Assembly: GCF_029962835.1 (NCBI RefSeq) | Contig: NC_080577.1 | Span: 7,168,501-7,232,500 of the forward strand | Length of the DNA stretch: 64,000 bases | Source: Magnolia sinica | Taxonomy: Eukaryota; Streptophyta; Magnoliopsida; Magnoliales; Magnoliaceae | Direction: 5' to 3' | In this document: positions 22,190 to 34,239 of the stretch, piece by piece | How the letters are laid out: every line of letters starts with the position of its first letter | How positions within the stretch are numbered: position 1 is the stretch's first letter | Made by a program: the position numbers and the translations under genes | The notes under the pieces: generated by a model | Databases searched by the model: none | Told to the model about the DNA's origin: nothing | Seen by the model: only the letters and a program-made list of their open reading frames with translations

Positions 22190-22960
22190 TGTGATGGTTA
22201 TAATAGTGAGAATCATGAGATATATGTTATATCCAAACCATCCATGATGGGACTCACAGAACTTGTTGTCATCAATACACCTGTTACATGGATGGTGTGT
22301 GGTACACCTGCGGATTAGGTTCTACCCCCGCCTGTTCCGAGCTCGGGATAGGCATAGGCTCCAAGGGCCACTATGATGTATGAAATTTATCCACAACGTT
22401 CATCCATTTTTACATATCATTTTATATTATAAAACAAAAAATAACAAATGTCTAATGCCCAAATGGACCACACGGTGGGAATTAAATTCCCACCGTTAAA
22501 AATTTCTCAGGGACCACAGAAATTTTGGATCGAGACAATATTTGTTTTTTCGCTTCATCCAATTGTATATGACCATATCAACAAGTTGGATGGAAAATAA
22601 TTGACATAGTGGACCCTAAGAAGGTTTCAATGGTGGGCATCCTTACTACTACTGCTTCCTGTGGTGTGGTCTACTTGAGCTTTAGATCTACCCTATTTTT
22701 TATTTATCATCTAAAATGATATGAAAATATGGATGGATGGTGTGGATAAAACTCATAAATCACGACGGCCCCTCAGTGACCCTAGAGCCTCTGCCTGTCC
22801 CGAGCTCGAAACAAGCAGGGGTATTACCTAATCCGCGCCCGTGGTACACTAGCTAATCTGCTTCCAAAGCGGATTTACTGGTGTACCACACACTACCTAT
22901 GTAGCTGGTGTATTGACGTCAGCAAGTTCTGTGGGTCCCATCATGATATATGTGTTATAG
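22190..22960. mobile_element. Nested fold-back MITEs
   Basis: An outer inverted repeat (CACAGAACTTGTTG, then TGTGTGGTACACC on the left; GGTGTACCACACAC, then CAGCAAGTTCTGTG on the right) encloses an inner one. The inner ends read GCGGATTAGGT and ACCTAATCCGC, followed inward by CCGAGCTCGGGATAGGC and GCCTGTCCCGAGCTCG and by W-family arms. This is an element within an element. It fills the likely intron or upstream DNA of the O-methyltransferase remnant. Confidence 0.65.
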
Positions 22961-22975
22961 GACGCGAATTATATT

Positions 22976-23500
22976 CTGACAAGTTGAGTAGCGAGTTGAC
23001 TACTGAAGTGATGTCACCAAGTTCCATGGGCCCCACTATATGTATATGTTGTATTCACACCATCCATCCATTTTGAGATATCATTTTAGGGCATGATTGA
23101 AAGAATGAGGCAGATAAAGAGCTGTGGTGGACCCACCACAGAAAACAGTGGGGAGAGTGATTCCCATCGTTGACACTATCCTAACGCCCAGCATAATGTT
23201 TATTTGAAATCCAACTTGTTCAAAAGTTAAAAAATACATGAAATAAGGGAAAACACAAACATCAGCCTGATCTAAAACTATTGTGACCTTTAGAAGTTTT
23301 TAATGGTGGGTGTCACTGTCCCCACTGTTTTCTGTGCTGGGGTCCACTGAAGCTTTGGATTTAACTCATTATTTGTATATTTCCATAAAATGATCTCTCC
23401 AAATGGATGGAAGGTGTGGATACAAAACATACATCATGGTGGGGCCCACGAAACGTGGTGACATCACTTCAATAGGGAGTCTCGCTACTCAACCTGTCAG
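22976..23500. mobile_element. W-family fold-back MITE with arms over 100 bp
   Basis: The left arm starts CTGACAAGTTGAGTAGCGAG and the right arm ends in its inverse, CTCGCTACTCAACCTGTCAG. Pairing continues through AAGTGATGTCACC, GGGCCCCAC and CATCCATCCATTT. It is the clearest copy of the family in the window. No coding frame. No matching target duplication seen. Confidence 0.75.
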
Positions 23501-23504
23501 TAGC

Positions 23505-23910
23505 TAATCCGCGCCCATGTGTTATATCCAAACTGTCCATCTATTTTGCAAGCTCGTCTCGAGGCTTGAGCCGAAAAATAAGACAAATCTAAAGATTAAG
23601 TGAACCACACTGCAAAAGGCGGTGGGTGATTGGACGTCTACCATTGAAACCCTTTTAGGGTCACTGAAGTTTTGACTCTTCATTCGTGTATTTGTGACAT
23701 TATTAACAGATTAGATGGAAATTAAACATTAAGGTGGGCCCTACGAATTTTTTAACAGTGAAAATCATTATCATCGCTACTAGTTTTGGTGTGGTACGTT
23801 TGAACTTTGGATATGATTCATTTTTCGTCTAATGCTCTAAAATGATTCAAAAATGGATGAACAGTGTGAATATAATAAATACATCATTGTGGGTCCCATG
23901 TAACTCTGAT
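23505..23910. mobile_element. W-family MITE, degraded
   Basis: Same word order as the neighbouring copy (AGTGAACCACACTGC, GTTTTGACTCTTCATTC, TGTGGTACGTTTGAAC), starting directly beyond an ACTAATCCGC-type terminus. Degraded, with ends approximate. Confidence 0.45.
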
Positions 23911-24370
23911 CTCCTTTGAACCGTTCTTACAACTCAGGAGCTCGAGGAGCGTCGGCTCTTGTCTTGGCCCGATACGTATATACACCAGCTAATCCGCCAC
24001 GCCACCGTAAATGGAGCAGCCTTATTAGTGGGTCAACCTTTTGTACGGATTGGATCATGTAACTTATTTGTGGAAGAGCATGGTGAGGTAAGCTTATACA
24101 GTACCGGATGCTATTTTCAAGAATTGATGACTTATATGGGGTGATGACTGATTGGAGTAACAAGAAAATTACTCCACAGCATTGAGGTGATCCCGCAAAG
24201 CCAATCCTCTCTTCATCGTGTTTTGACTGCTTGTACTCAAGTGGGCCATACCATCTAAAATCATGCGAAGACACCGTTAAAATATATAAAAGCACTTGGT
24301 GGGGCCCACCTGAGTTTTGAATGCTGCTGAAACTTGGTCCGAACCCTCATTCAAGTTGGACACACATCCG

Positions 24371-24848
24371 TCCCATGAGGTCGAGCTGTGTGGGCTCCAC
24401 CATGATGCGTTTCAAACATCTACCCCGTTAGTCAGATGCACCATTCCATCGTGGGCCTAGGTCTCAAAAATCAAGTCAATCCATGACTTGTGTGGGCCAC
24501 ACCACATACAGAAGTGGAGAGGGGCCATGCACCATTAAAACATTCATAATCAGTTCTTTGGGCCCACTGAGATGTGGTTTGCAAATCCGGCCCATCCATT
24601 ATGTGTGTTCCACTTGGATGAGGGTTCAAACCAAGTTTCAGTAGCAGTAAAAACTCAAGTGGGCGCCACCAAGTGCTTTTATATGTTTTAATGGTGTCTT
24701 CACATGATTTTAGATGCTATGGCCCACCTGAGTTCTGTATACGGCTGATTTTTAGGATATCCCATAATTTAGAGGGGACCCATCAAATGCACGGTGTTGA
24801 TGGTCGACACGCATCATGATGGGGCCCACACAGCTCAACCTCATGGGA
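24371..24848. mobile_element. MITE, TCCCATGAGGTCGAGCTGTG family
   Basis: The left end TCCCATGAGGTCGAGCTGTG is mirrored by CACACAGCTCAACCTCATGGGA at the right end (one mismatch in the arm). Inward, CACCATGATGCG mirrors CGCATCATGATG. A second, partial copy lies at about 59520-59875 and a left-arm fragment at about 37290-37385. Non-coding. Confidence 0.7.
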
Positions 24849-24879
24849 GCTTATCGTGAGGTCAAGCGCATAGTACCTT

Positions 24880-25330
24880 TTCCATATATATATATATATA
24901 TATACACATTTGTATTATAATTTTGTAGTATATTTTCAGGAATTTAAAATCATTAATTAATGTACATATGTGATCTTTAACAAATTAATTATAGTAAACT
25001 CCATTGAAATATATACTTCAGTCAAAATTGAAAAAATCTAACATAAAATGGGCCACAAGCAGAAGATTACAAATGAGTGACTTGCTAATGTTTTTTATCT
25101 GTTAATTTACATTGCTAGTATTTGGATTATTTGGATTATTTTGTTAATATAATTTTAGTGATATGGTTGATAATTTACTTGTTTTAAAGTATTATTAGCA
25201 TATCATTATACAATATATTAATAACTTAAAGGCATCTAATTTGTTACATATGCAACTACTCCCGTTTCATTAAAATACATTTTTTTAAAAAAAAAAATCA
25301 TTTAATTTAGAATTACAGCATAATGAAAAA
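24880..25330. other. AT-rich DNA with TA microsatellite
   Basis: A TA run at about 24885-24903, then AT-rich DNA with no gene or clear element. Confidence 0.5.
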
Positions 25331-25960
25331 AGTTCAGACACAGTTTATTGCAAATGCCTTCCTACACAGTCAAACACCTTTTGAATTCTAAATTTGCTCA
25401 AAATCACGTTGCCTGACAACCCCTTGCATCAGAGAGTCCAATTGACGAATCTGAACAGATCATCAGGTGGAACAAACATTTCAGGGGCCACCACGTGAAA
25501 ATCAAGCCAATCAAACAATTCTAAACACTCAACCAATGTCTTATGAATTGGTCAGACAGGATGACTTATAAAAATAGGCCAAATCTATAATTTAAAACCT
25601 CCATTTTTGGAACACAGGAGACTGAATATTCCAAATCTCCTTTTTTCCATTCCTTCCTCATAAGCCGGAATCTGATCATTGTTGATTTTTTATATGGTAA
25701 AGAACCCTGAGTGGACCATCAAACGCCCACATGGGCGGTGCTAGTGGGAGCGATCGAAAGTGCGGCCACCAGTTCAGAATGCGTCATGGATGGCGATGGT
25801 TGTGGACTATGTCCAGTATGCCAAGTTGAACGGTACACTTGAGGGACATAGAATTAATGAAGTTAAACACATGGCTCCATACATAGGCTTGGGCTTTCAA
25901 CACCTCATAGGTCTCATCTCCTTGCATGAGCACCCTCACTGATTCACGTTTCAAAGAACA
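25331..25960. other. No gene; weak promoter-like sequence and repeat fragment
   Basis: A TTATAAAAATAGG sequence near 25568 could be a TATA box reading plus, but no coding exon follows it. The part 25780-25900 resembles 7485-7595 and is therefore a repeat. Nothing else is recognisable. Confidence 0.35.
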
Positions 25961-25967
25961 TAATCAC

Positions 25968-27134
25968 TAGAGCTGGACAAAAAGGACCCAATCTGGTGGA
26001 TCCGACCCGACCAGACCCGACCAAAATCGAACCGACGGTCTGGTTCGGTGCTGATCGGGTAGCCCCATTTAGATCCGAAATATTTCGGGTCGAGTTCGGA
26101 TTTGGCCTGATCTGACCCGAATGGACCCGGACAAATCTGATCCTACCCGATCCGGGGTAGTTCTTATTGATCTTTCTATTTTTTCCTATGGTATGGTCCG
26201 CTTGAGCTTTGGATATGCATCAATTTTTGGTTCAATCACTAAAATGATATGCAAAAACGAATGGATGGCGTGGATAAATCATATGCATTCAAGGTGGGCC
26301 CTAATAAAATTTAGGGTGTACAATAACAAGTTGGTTTACTGGTGTACCACACACAGGCGTTAGCTATAGCCTATAGGTACGAGTCGTGCCAAGACGAGCA
26401 AGGACGCTCCTTGAGCTCCGAGTTGTATGAATGGTTCAAAGGTTATCAAAGTTACATGGGCCTCATAGTGATGTATTTATTATATCTACACCGTTCATAT
26501 ATTTTTAGAGACCATTATAGACCATTTTCCAAAAAATGAATAATATCCAAAGATCATCTGGACCACACCACAAATAGCATCAGAGAATGATTTTCACCGT
26601 TAAACAATTTGTGTGGTCCACATGGTAGTTAGATCTGTCTTATTTTTAGTCTCAAGCCTTAAGACGAGCTCGCCAAATGAATGGACAGTTTGGATATAAC
26701 ACATACCCTACCGACTTGCTAACCAGTAACCTCAATACAGCCAGTCACGTCCACGACGTGCGTGAAAAGGAAGTAAGTGTCGTGCAGTGCACGTCAACAT
26801 GATAACATCCAGATGAAGCTTCATGCACTTTTCTCATAGTTATGTGGGGCCCACCTTGATGTATATGTTTGATCTAAGCCGTTCATTCATTTTGAGGTAT
26901 GATTTTAAGCGTTAAACACAAAAATATTATTAAGGTTTGGTTTGAAGATCCGATTCAGTTTTATCACCAGGTCAGAATCGGACTCGGATCAGCCCATTCA
27001 AATTTCGAATCTGTCCGAGTCAGGTGACCCGGACTCGATCCCGGATCGCAACGAGTTCGAGTCAAGCTGTTGAGATTTCGGATCTGATCGGGTGGGACCC
27101 AATCCGTTCCAACTTGGACTGATGCCCAGCTCTA
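25968..27134. mobile_element. hAT-type MITE, TAGAGCTGG family, with nested insertion
   Basis: TAGAGCTGG at the left and CCAGCTCTA at the right, flanked by identical ATAATCAC (25960-25967 and 27135-27142). The ends are rich in GGATCCGACCCGA-like words. The middle (about 26160-26930) is foreign: W-family arms and another fragment with GTGTACCACACAC. This explains the length of 1167 bp against 529 bp for the copy at 37919. Confidence 0.85.
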
Positions 27135-27720
27135 ATAATCACACACACCTATATACATTGGTAATTTTTTACTATATAGACGCGACCAACCACCTACGTT
27201 TTTTTATTCCACCGAAACAAAACCAATTTACCAAATTAAACCTTTACTTGTACGGACGAACTCATAAAAACAAAAATACCCCTACTTTTTCCAACTGTTT
27301 TACCCCAAAACCCAGAGGTACCCTGAAAATCTGCTTTTGTTACCTAAGTTCTTAGCAGGCGAAAAAAAAAAAAAAAAGCATACAAGGGAAGCATCTACGG
27401 TGCTAATTTTTTCTATACATTTATACATTAGAGGTAAGATACAAAGCTGTGGTAGAGAATTTATACAGCATGCTTTGGCTTTCAGCCAGTAGAAGTAAGA
27501 CTAGTGATTCAGCAATCTAAACCGTCGATACAAATGGACCTCACCCTGGATAGCATCCACCCTGTGATTGGAACATCCTAGCTCTAGGATTTTTGGCTTT
27601 TTTTAGTTGAATGTGAACCTTTCTTGTATTATCTTTCTTGACCATCTATCTTTTGGGCACCTATCGAATGGCTAGGATAGTAAAATCTTAGAGATATTTC
27701 GGGCGTGATAACTCTACAAC
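27135..27720. other. No gene; AT-rich with A-run
   Basis: Contains a 16-nt A run near 27361. Part may belong to the left end of the minus-strand copia LTR, whose boundary I could not place. Confidence 0.4.
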
Positions 27721-27724
27721 AGGG

Positions 27725-28337
27725 CCTACAATATCAACGGCTTAGATCAATGAACCAGCTTTCCAATTTGTACCAGTGCAAACTTTGTGCACGACCATTA
27801 TATCGTACTTCTCCAATCCGATTGACATCTTTGGGAACAACTAACGCCGCTGTTTGGAAGCGCGAAAGGTGAGCCCTCAAGATCTGACGGTTTACACGAT
27901 GTTTGGAACCTTTACAAAGCAGAAGATTGACGATCCAATGGACCACCTATCTACTACTGGAGCAGATGGATCTATTCACACCTCTGATCCTACGGTATAA
28001 GTGGTCCCGGATTGCGATCTATGGATCAGATCGTCCCAAGGACAAGCTAAAATGAACAGACTATAGTGCACACTGTATCTCTCGATATACTCTCGGTTTT
28101 ATCGTATGATTCAACGCGAGAGAGAGCGCATCCCTTTTTATAGGAAAGGAGGGAGAGATCGGATGAGATAGGATGAAACCATATTATCCGGTCAAATCTC
28201 TATCTCTTATCATATTTCAAATTCAAAGTTGAATTTAAAATCTCAACCGAATGGAAAAGGCCGAAAAAAACCTAAACATGTGAGACCCACCCACTAGTGA
28301 TTGCTCACCAATGGGCCCCACTGGCCAACGTCCAACA
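27725..28337 (-). repeat. 3' LTR of minus-strand Ty1/copia fragment (left end uncertain)
   Basis: The right boundary is firm: plus-strand CCAACA at 28332-28337, so the LTR starts TGTTGGACG on the minus strand, directly after a purine tract. A TATA box (TATAAAAA, minus, 28142-28135) lies about 200 bp inside, as expected for an LTR promoter. The low-coordinate end is a guess, because with the 5' LTR missing there is nothing to compare it with. Confidence 0.5.
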
Positions 28338-28350
28338 TCTCCCACTCAAT
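28338..28350 (-). other. Polypurine tract of the minus-strand copia element
   Basis: Minus-strand ATTGAGTGGGAGA, abutting the LTR start. Similar in form to the tract of the plus-strand copia at 34229-34239. Confidence 0.65.
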
Positions 28351-29540
28351 CACACTATGGGATAGGAACAAAAATTTGTCCATTTAACTCGCCTAATAAC
28401 AATCAAAGATCAAATATCGCGATCAAAAGAATCAGAGGCGTGGGACCAGCTGGATCACTGTAATCTTCACACAGGTGCTTAAGTACTAAGTGACCACCTA
28501 ACTAGTACTCAATAACTCAGGCTTTGCAATGCCTGTTCTAGTCCGCATGACCACACCGGATGGAGTTGACTCCCGACCTGGAGTACTTGGCCAACATACG
28601 CACTTATCTAACTTATCGAGTTATTCTGAAAACTTGATTTTTCACAAACTTCGATTGAAACCAATTTAAAGCAATACTTATATATGCTTTTTAAGAAAAA
28701 TATTGTTTGCAAAAGTCTAATAAAAACAACTCGATACTGCCGGCGAATAAGTCTTCAAGTGCGTATTTATAGTTTTAGAAACTTGGTGTAGCTGTCACGG
28801 GATCTTCCCCATGCAGATGTGTAATTTGGAATTAATCAAGCCGCTTTCCTAACGTAACTGAGTCTGACCAATCAAGGATCTTTCGTCATAGTACACTAAA
28901 GTAGCGATACTCAATCTCATCTTCACATACACAAGAGGAGGGTAGCTAAGGACACAAAGAGTCACCTACGGGACTGGCTACTCGCACGTTGCAATGATTA
29001 GATCGAATCAAAGCAATCTGTAGGTAATAGGTCTCAGCACGTGGCTACAATCCACATCATAAAGTAGACAATACTAGGTGAATGTCGGGTATACAATACG
29101 CAGGTCATTCTACATGAGGTACGACTCATCTCATAACCTCATAACCTCATAACCTGACTTTAATTTCAAGGCATAACATTGATGGCATGTAACGGAATGG
29201 TGTGATTATGTTATTCGACTTTATCAATCTCATCTTCAATCTTTATAAAATTGTAGGCGGATACGACTCACTCATATCATCATCCTTTATTATTCACAAT
29301 AAAGGGAAGTTCATACCTCAATATATAAACATAATCTCAAATATACCTCTCTTGTACATTTAAGGTTGGTCAACCCGTGCGAGTGGGTGACCGGCCTGCC
29401 GACAAAAATAGAAATCCTACATGATTTCAAGGTAAATGTGATGATCTTCATGCCTAGTTATATTAGTGTTCAATATTGAATAAAAGAAATATAATATTCA
29501 TTAATGAAAGATCAAAGGTACTACAAAACAAGTACATCAG
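28351..29540 (-). other. Non-coding 3' region of the minus-strand copia element
   Basis: About 1.2 kb between the RNase H stop codon (29541) and the polypurine tract. No conserved domain. A short CATAACCT triplication lies near 29135-29155. Long spacers between pol and the 3' LTR are common in some copia lineages. Confidence 0.5.
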
Positions 29541-29915
29541 TCAAGCTTTCCTCAATCCCATCTGCCTGATGTGAACCTGAAATAGATCTCTAGCTATAGG
29601 TTTCGTCATGGGATTAGCCATCATCTCCTTAGTAGGAATGTAGCTAAGGGCGACCTTCTTATCTCTCACTTGATCACGGACGTAATTATACTTGATCTCA
29701 ATGTGCTTAGATTTCTGGTGGTGTTTAGGGTCCTTTGCCAAGTCAATAACAGAAGTATTGTCTATCTTCAGTAATATAGGCTGATGAACACTCGGTACAA
29801 CACCCAGACTCAATAGAAATCTGTGAACCCATACACACTCTTGAACTGCATCACAACATGCAATGTACTCGGCCTCCATAGATGAGATAGCTCCTCCTCC
29901 CAGTAAAAATATCAT
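29541..29915 (-). pseudogene. Ty1/copia RNase H C-terminus (minus strand)
   Basis: Minus-strand reading shows SMEAEYIACCDAVQECVW, LLKIDNTSVIDLAKDPKHHQ, KHIEIKYNYVRDQV and ends MGLRKA plus stop, the standard end of copia pol. Just before SMEAEYIA the usual 'SWKSKKQ..' segment is missing after FLLGGGAIS, an internal deletion of about 11 codons. Sequence upstream of this point (29915-29978) does not match copia pol, so the element is truncated here. Confidence 0.85.
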
Positions 29916-29977
29916 TTGCCCCTTTTTTTGTAGTGAAAGGTTGCTGCCCACACCAAACGAGCCGAAGACAAACTCTT

Positions 29978-30840
29978 GTGTCGAGGACACATTTTGAACG
30001 CACTATTTGACCACTTGTACGATCTGTACCAACAGACGTCATCAACAAATGAGATCTGGGCTGCTTTAGAGTTCAAATATAAGGCTGAAGAAGAAGGTAC
30101 CAACAAATTTCTCATTGCTAGGTATTTTGACTTCAGCATGGTAGATAATAAACTGCTACTACCTCAAATATAAGAACTACAGCTAATAGTAAACAAAATC
30201 AAAATGATAAAAATTGATCTTCCCGAATCATTCCAAATCGGGACTATAATCACTAAATTGTCTCCGATGTGGAAAGACTATAGAAATAAATTGCTACATA
30301 AAACTGAGGACTACACACCGGAACAAATCTAGAAACACCTTAGAATTGAGGAAGAACCCATAACCACGACAGAAAGAATGATAACGGGAATGTCTCGTCC
30401 AAGGTACATGCAGTAGAGAACACTAAATAACAAGAATCCCGAGAAGGACGATTCCCTAAAACCCAATAAAGGAAAATTCAAGAAAAATGCCCAAAAGAAG
30501 AACGGAAAGTTCAAAGGCCCATGCCATGTCTGTGGAAAAATCGGGCACTATGCTCGAGTATGCCGATATCGCAAATCTAAAAAAGAGGCAAGTGTAGTAG
30601 AAGAAGGCGATATCGTAGCTATGATCACTGAGGTGAATACCATCCAAGGCAAAGTTTCAGGGTGGTGGTATGATACTGCCGCTACTGTACATGTGTGCTA
30701 CGACAAATCAGCCTTCAAAACCTATGAGGAATTGACCGATGGTCAAGAAGTCCAAATGGGTAATGAAGTCCGATCGAAGGTCATCAGCAAAGGGATTGTC
30801 GAATTGAATATTCACCTCTGAAAAGAAAGTGATTCTAACT
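29978..30840 (+). pseudogene. copia gag and start of protease
   Basis: Begins CRGHILNALFDHLYDLYQQ (gag, UBN2-type). The zinc knuckle C-X2-C-X4-H-X4-C at 30522-30563 (CHVCGKIGHYARVC) is intact. The protease start follows at about 30663, WWYDTAATVHVCYD, where the active-site loop has DTAAT instead of DTGAT. In-frame stops at 30171, 30329 and 30411, then a frame change near 30815. Gag binds element RNA through the knuckle. Confidence 0.85.
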
Positions 30841-30912
30841 AATGTACTGCACGTCCCAGACATGAGGTGAAACTTAGTTTCTGGGGATCTTCTGGGAAAA
30901 CCAGACATATGG

Positions 30913-31790
30913 GTGGTGTATGAGTCAGGTAAACTGATTCTGTCCAAAAATGAGAATTTTATCGGAAAGGGATATGCTTGTAACGGAATGGTTAAGTTTT
31001 TTCTGAATGAAAGTAGCACTTCTGCGTGTATGGTTGAATCCGCTGGACTGTGGCATGATAAATTAGCTCATATAGGGTATAGTACCTTGAAGTTCATGGC
31101 TAAGAATGGTTTAATCTCATATACAAATAATGAAACCGGAAAATGTGAAGTGTGCATAAGATCAAAAATGATAAGAGAAACTTTTTCCAAGTGTTGAAAG
31201 ATCATCTCAAGTATTGGATCTTGTGCACAGTGATTTCGTGAGTTAAACGGCATTCTTACTCGTGAAAGTAAACGGTACTTCATAACCTTTATAGATGATT
31301 GCTCTAGGTATGTGTATGTGTACATATTAAAGAGCAAAGATGAAGCATTAAACATGTTTAAAATATATAAACCAGAAGTAGAGAATCAACTGAATAAGAA
31401 GATAAAAATTCTCTGTAGCGAAAGAGGAGGAGAATACTTCTCCAATGAATTCGATAACTTCTGTGAAGAACATGGACTGATACATCAATGTACAGCGCCA
31501 TACACACCTCAACAAAATGGAATAGCTGAAAGAAAAAATAGAACATTAGTAGAAATGGTCAACTCAATGCTGATAAGAGCAAAGTTGACACTTAGTCTAT
31601 AGGGTGAGGCACTGCTTACAACATGCCATATAATAAACAAAATTCTATCTAAAAAATATAAAATATCTCCATATGAAACATGTAGAGGTAGAAAACCTAA
31701 CATAGGATATCTAAAAGTATGGGGGTGTCTTGCGTATTGCAGAACCCCTGATCCAGAAAGAACTAAATTATGACCAAGAGCTATTAAGTG
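30913..31790 (+). pseudogene. copia integrase
   Basis: The zinc-binding part shows WHDKLAHIG and CEVC (HHCC pattern, about 31050-31160). The catalytic core has ITFIDDCSRYVYVY with the first aspartate, then CSERGGEYF where the second catalytic aspartate is replaced by glutamate, then PQQNGIAERKNRTL with the catalytic glutamate. Stops at 31195, 31600 (expected tryptophan) and about 31771 break it. Confidence 0.85.
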
Positions 31791-32105
31791 CGCCTTCGTA
31801 GGGTATGCACAAAATAGTAAAGCTTATAGACTTCTAGACATAGAGTCTAATACAATAATAGAATCAAGAGACGTTGAGTTCTTTGAGAACTTACTATCCT
31901 TCGAGTCAAAGGATAATAAAATCCAAACTCCTAATAGAGAATCATATAATACAGCTCTACAGATAGTGAAAGCTCTTGTTGAACCTCATAGGAGTCAAAG
32001 GACAAGAATAGAGAAGAGTCTAGGAAATGACTATATAGACTCACAACGTATCATTTTCCATCTTATAGAAGGAGATAGAGAAAATGTTATAAAAAATAAC
32101 CTATA

Positions 32106-32888
32106 GTGATGACTATGAAAGATGATTCTAAAACATATAAAGAGGCCGTATCCTCTAGAGACTCAGCTTTCTGGAAAGAAGTTATAAACGATGAAATAGA
32201 ATCTATACTATCAAATCAAATATGGGAACCAGTTAACTTACCTCCAGGTTCTAGACCCATAGGTTGTAAGTGGGTATTTACGAAGAAATATCACACTGAT
32301 TGAACTATCCAAACCTTTAAAGCTTGACTAGTAACTAAGGGTTTTAGACAAAAAGAATGGATAAATTACTTTGACACATACTCTCCTTTAGCTAGGATAA
32401 CATCCATTAGGATATTATTTGCGCTAGCTTCCATACATCATTTTTATATCCACCAAATGGATGTAGAGACCGCATTCCTGAATGGTGACCTCAACGAGGA
32501 GGTATACATGGAACAACCTTAAGGATTCGTTCTACCAGGAAATGAAAACAAAGTATGTAGATTAGTCAAATCTTTGTATGGATTAAAACAAGCACCAAAA
32601 CAGTGGCATGAGAAGTTTGATTCCAAAATACTATCTCATGGTTTCATGCACAATGTAGCTGACAAATGCATATATTTTAAAGTAGATGGTAACTACATCG
32701 TTATTATTTGTTTATATGTTGATAACATGTTAATAATAAGTAATAAAATAGAAGGTGTGACTAAAACAAAGAGGTTTCTATCTTCCGCATTTAAAATAAA
32801 GGATCTTGGACAAGTTGATACCATTCTTGGTATCAAAGTTAAAAAATATTGTGGCGGGTTATGCTTTGTGTCAATCTCATTATATTGA
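32106..32888 (+). pseudogene. copia reverse transcriptase
   Basis: Shows NQIWEPVNLPPGSRPIGCKW, the DVETAFLNGDLNEEVYMEQP block, SLYGLKQAPKQWHEKFD and the catalytic box at 32715-32729, which reads YVDNM instead of YVDDM. Loss of the second aspartate (a G-to-A change) removes a metal ligand. Stops fall at 32301, 32325 and about 32521. Confidence 0.88.
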
Positions 32889-33021
32889 GAAGATATTAAA
32901 CAAGTTTAACCATCTAAATATAAAGAAAGCAAAAACCCCATTTGATCCAAGTATCAAGCTAAAAGAAAATACTTGAAAAACAGTTGCACAATTTGAATAT
33001 GCGAGTACTATATAGAGTCTT

Positions 33022-33695
33022 ATGTATGCTATGCAATGCACTAGACTTGATATCGCATATGCTATGAGTAAACTTAGTAGGTTTACTAGTAACCTCAATA
33101 CTGAACACTGGATTGTAATAAGTAGAGTCATTGGTTACTTAAAAGCAACCAAAGACTTAAGACTATTTTATTCAGAGTTTCCTTCCGTATTAGAAGGATA
33201 TACTGATGCGAGCTGGATATCGAGTGCAGGGAGAAACAAGTCTACTAGAGGGTGGGTATTCACCCTAGGAGGTGCAACTGTATCTTGGGAATCCAAGAAA
33301 CAGACTTGCGTAACGCATTCGACTATGGAGTCTGAATTTATAGCACTGACTGCAATAGGCAAAGAGGCTGAGTGGCTAAAGGATCTTCTATTAGAAATTC
33401 CTTTCTGTGTAAAGCCTACATCGACTGTGTCACTACATTGTGATAATGAAGCCACATTAGCTAGAACCTATAGTGGCACTTATAATGGTAAGTCTAGACA
33501 TATTAGTCTTTGACATGATTATGTCAGACAATTGATTCAAGATGGAATCATTGCTATTTCTTATGTGAAATCAAGTAATAACCTGATAAATCCTTTCACT
33601 AAACCTCTACTGAGAGAGGTAGTAAAGGCTACATCTAGAGGGATGGGGTTGAAATTCTTCAACCAAAGTTCCACCAGTGATGGTAACCCAACCTA
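33022..33695 (+). pseudogene. copia RNase H
   Basis: Contains [48 protein letters not shown] and [19 protein letters not shown], the copia RNase H core with its aspartate and glutamate residues. One stop (33511-33513) precedes the final part, which ends at 33695. Unlike the minus-strand copy next door, it keeps the WESKKQ segment. Confidence 0.88.
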
Positions 33696-34239
33696 AAGTC
33701 AGAAAATCTCTAATTTTGAGTTTAATGGGTAAGAACAAGTCACTGATATATAAAAAGTTTTCAGCACTAAACTATAAAACCTCATCCATAATAGATAAGT
33801 GCTGAGCATTACGATAAAGGGTTGAGTCTTAGAACTCTTAATGAAATCCAGTCTATAAGGACAAGTATCTTATAGTAACGAAGACACTGGAAGGATTTCA
33901 CCTATATGAACGTAGAAATGGTATCATCTTATGAGAGTTAGGAGTTTTCTCTTGGGATCGTTCACAAATTAGGATAAGCACATGGCCATTAATTGTGCTG
34001 AGCAAGATTGTGGAAACTCTAATAAACACATAACGAATATGTGTGTGGTATTTTCAATTCTGTTATCTAGGAATAATTGGTTCAAAGCTGCGACTACCAG
34101 TCATTTCGACAGAGTTTTGAGATACTTACACTAAGCAAAGATTAAAATCGAAAGATATCTTTTTTTATACATATAAGCTGATTATTCTAGTAGTATTGTT
34201 TAACCGAAAAAATAATTTTATAAAAATCAAGTGGGGGAT

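Larger units (their letters stand above)
29978..34228 (+). mobile_element. Ty1/copia element, 5'-truncated, internal region (plus strand)
   Basis: Starts mid-gag at about 29978 with no 5' LTR or primer site. It proceeds through gag, protease, integrase, reverse transcriptase and RNase H in copia order, then a 535-bp spacer to the polypurine tract AAGTGGGGGAT (34229-34239). Many stops and several frame changes (near 30815, 32100 and 32900) show it is dead. It is joined back to back with the minus-strand copia fragment. Confidence 0.9.

Noticed and set aside
24885-24903. TA run as a replication origin or regulatory site
   Set aside because: An ordinary TA microsatellite at the end of a MITE.
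29916-29990. Extension of the minus-strand copia protein to its first methionine at 29990
   Set aside because: The added residues do not resemble copia pol and overlap the start of the plus-strand gag; the homology begins near 29915.
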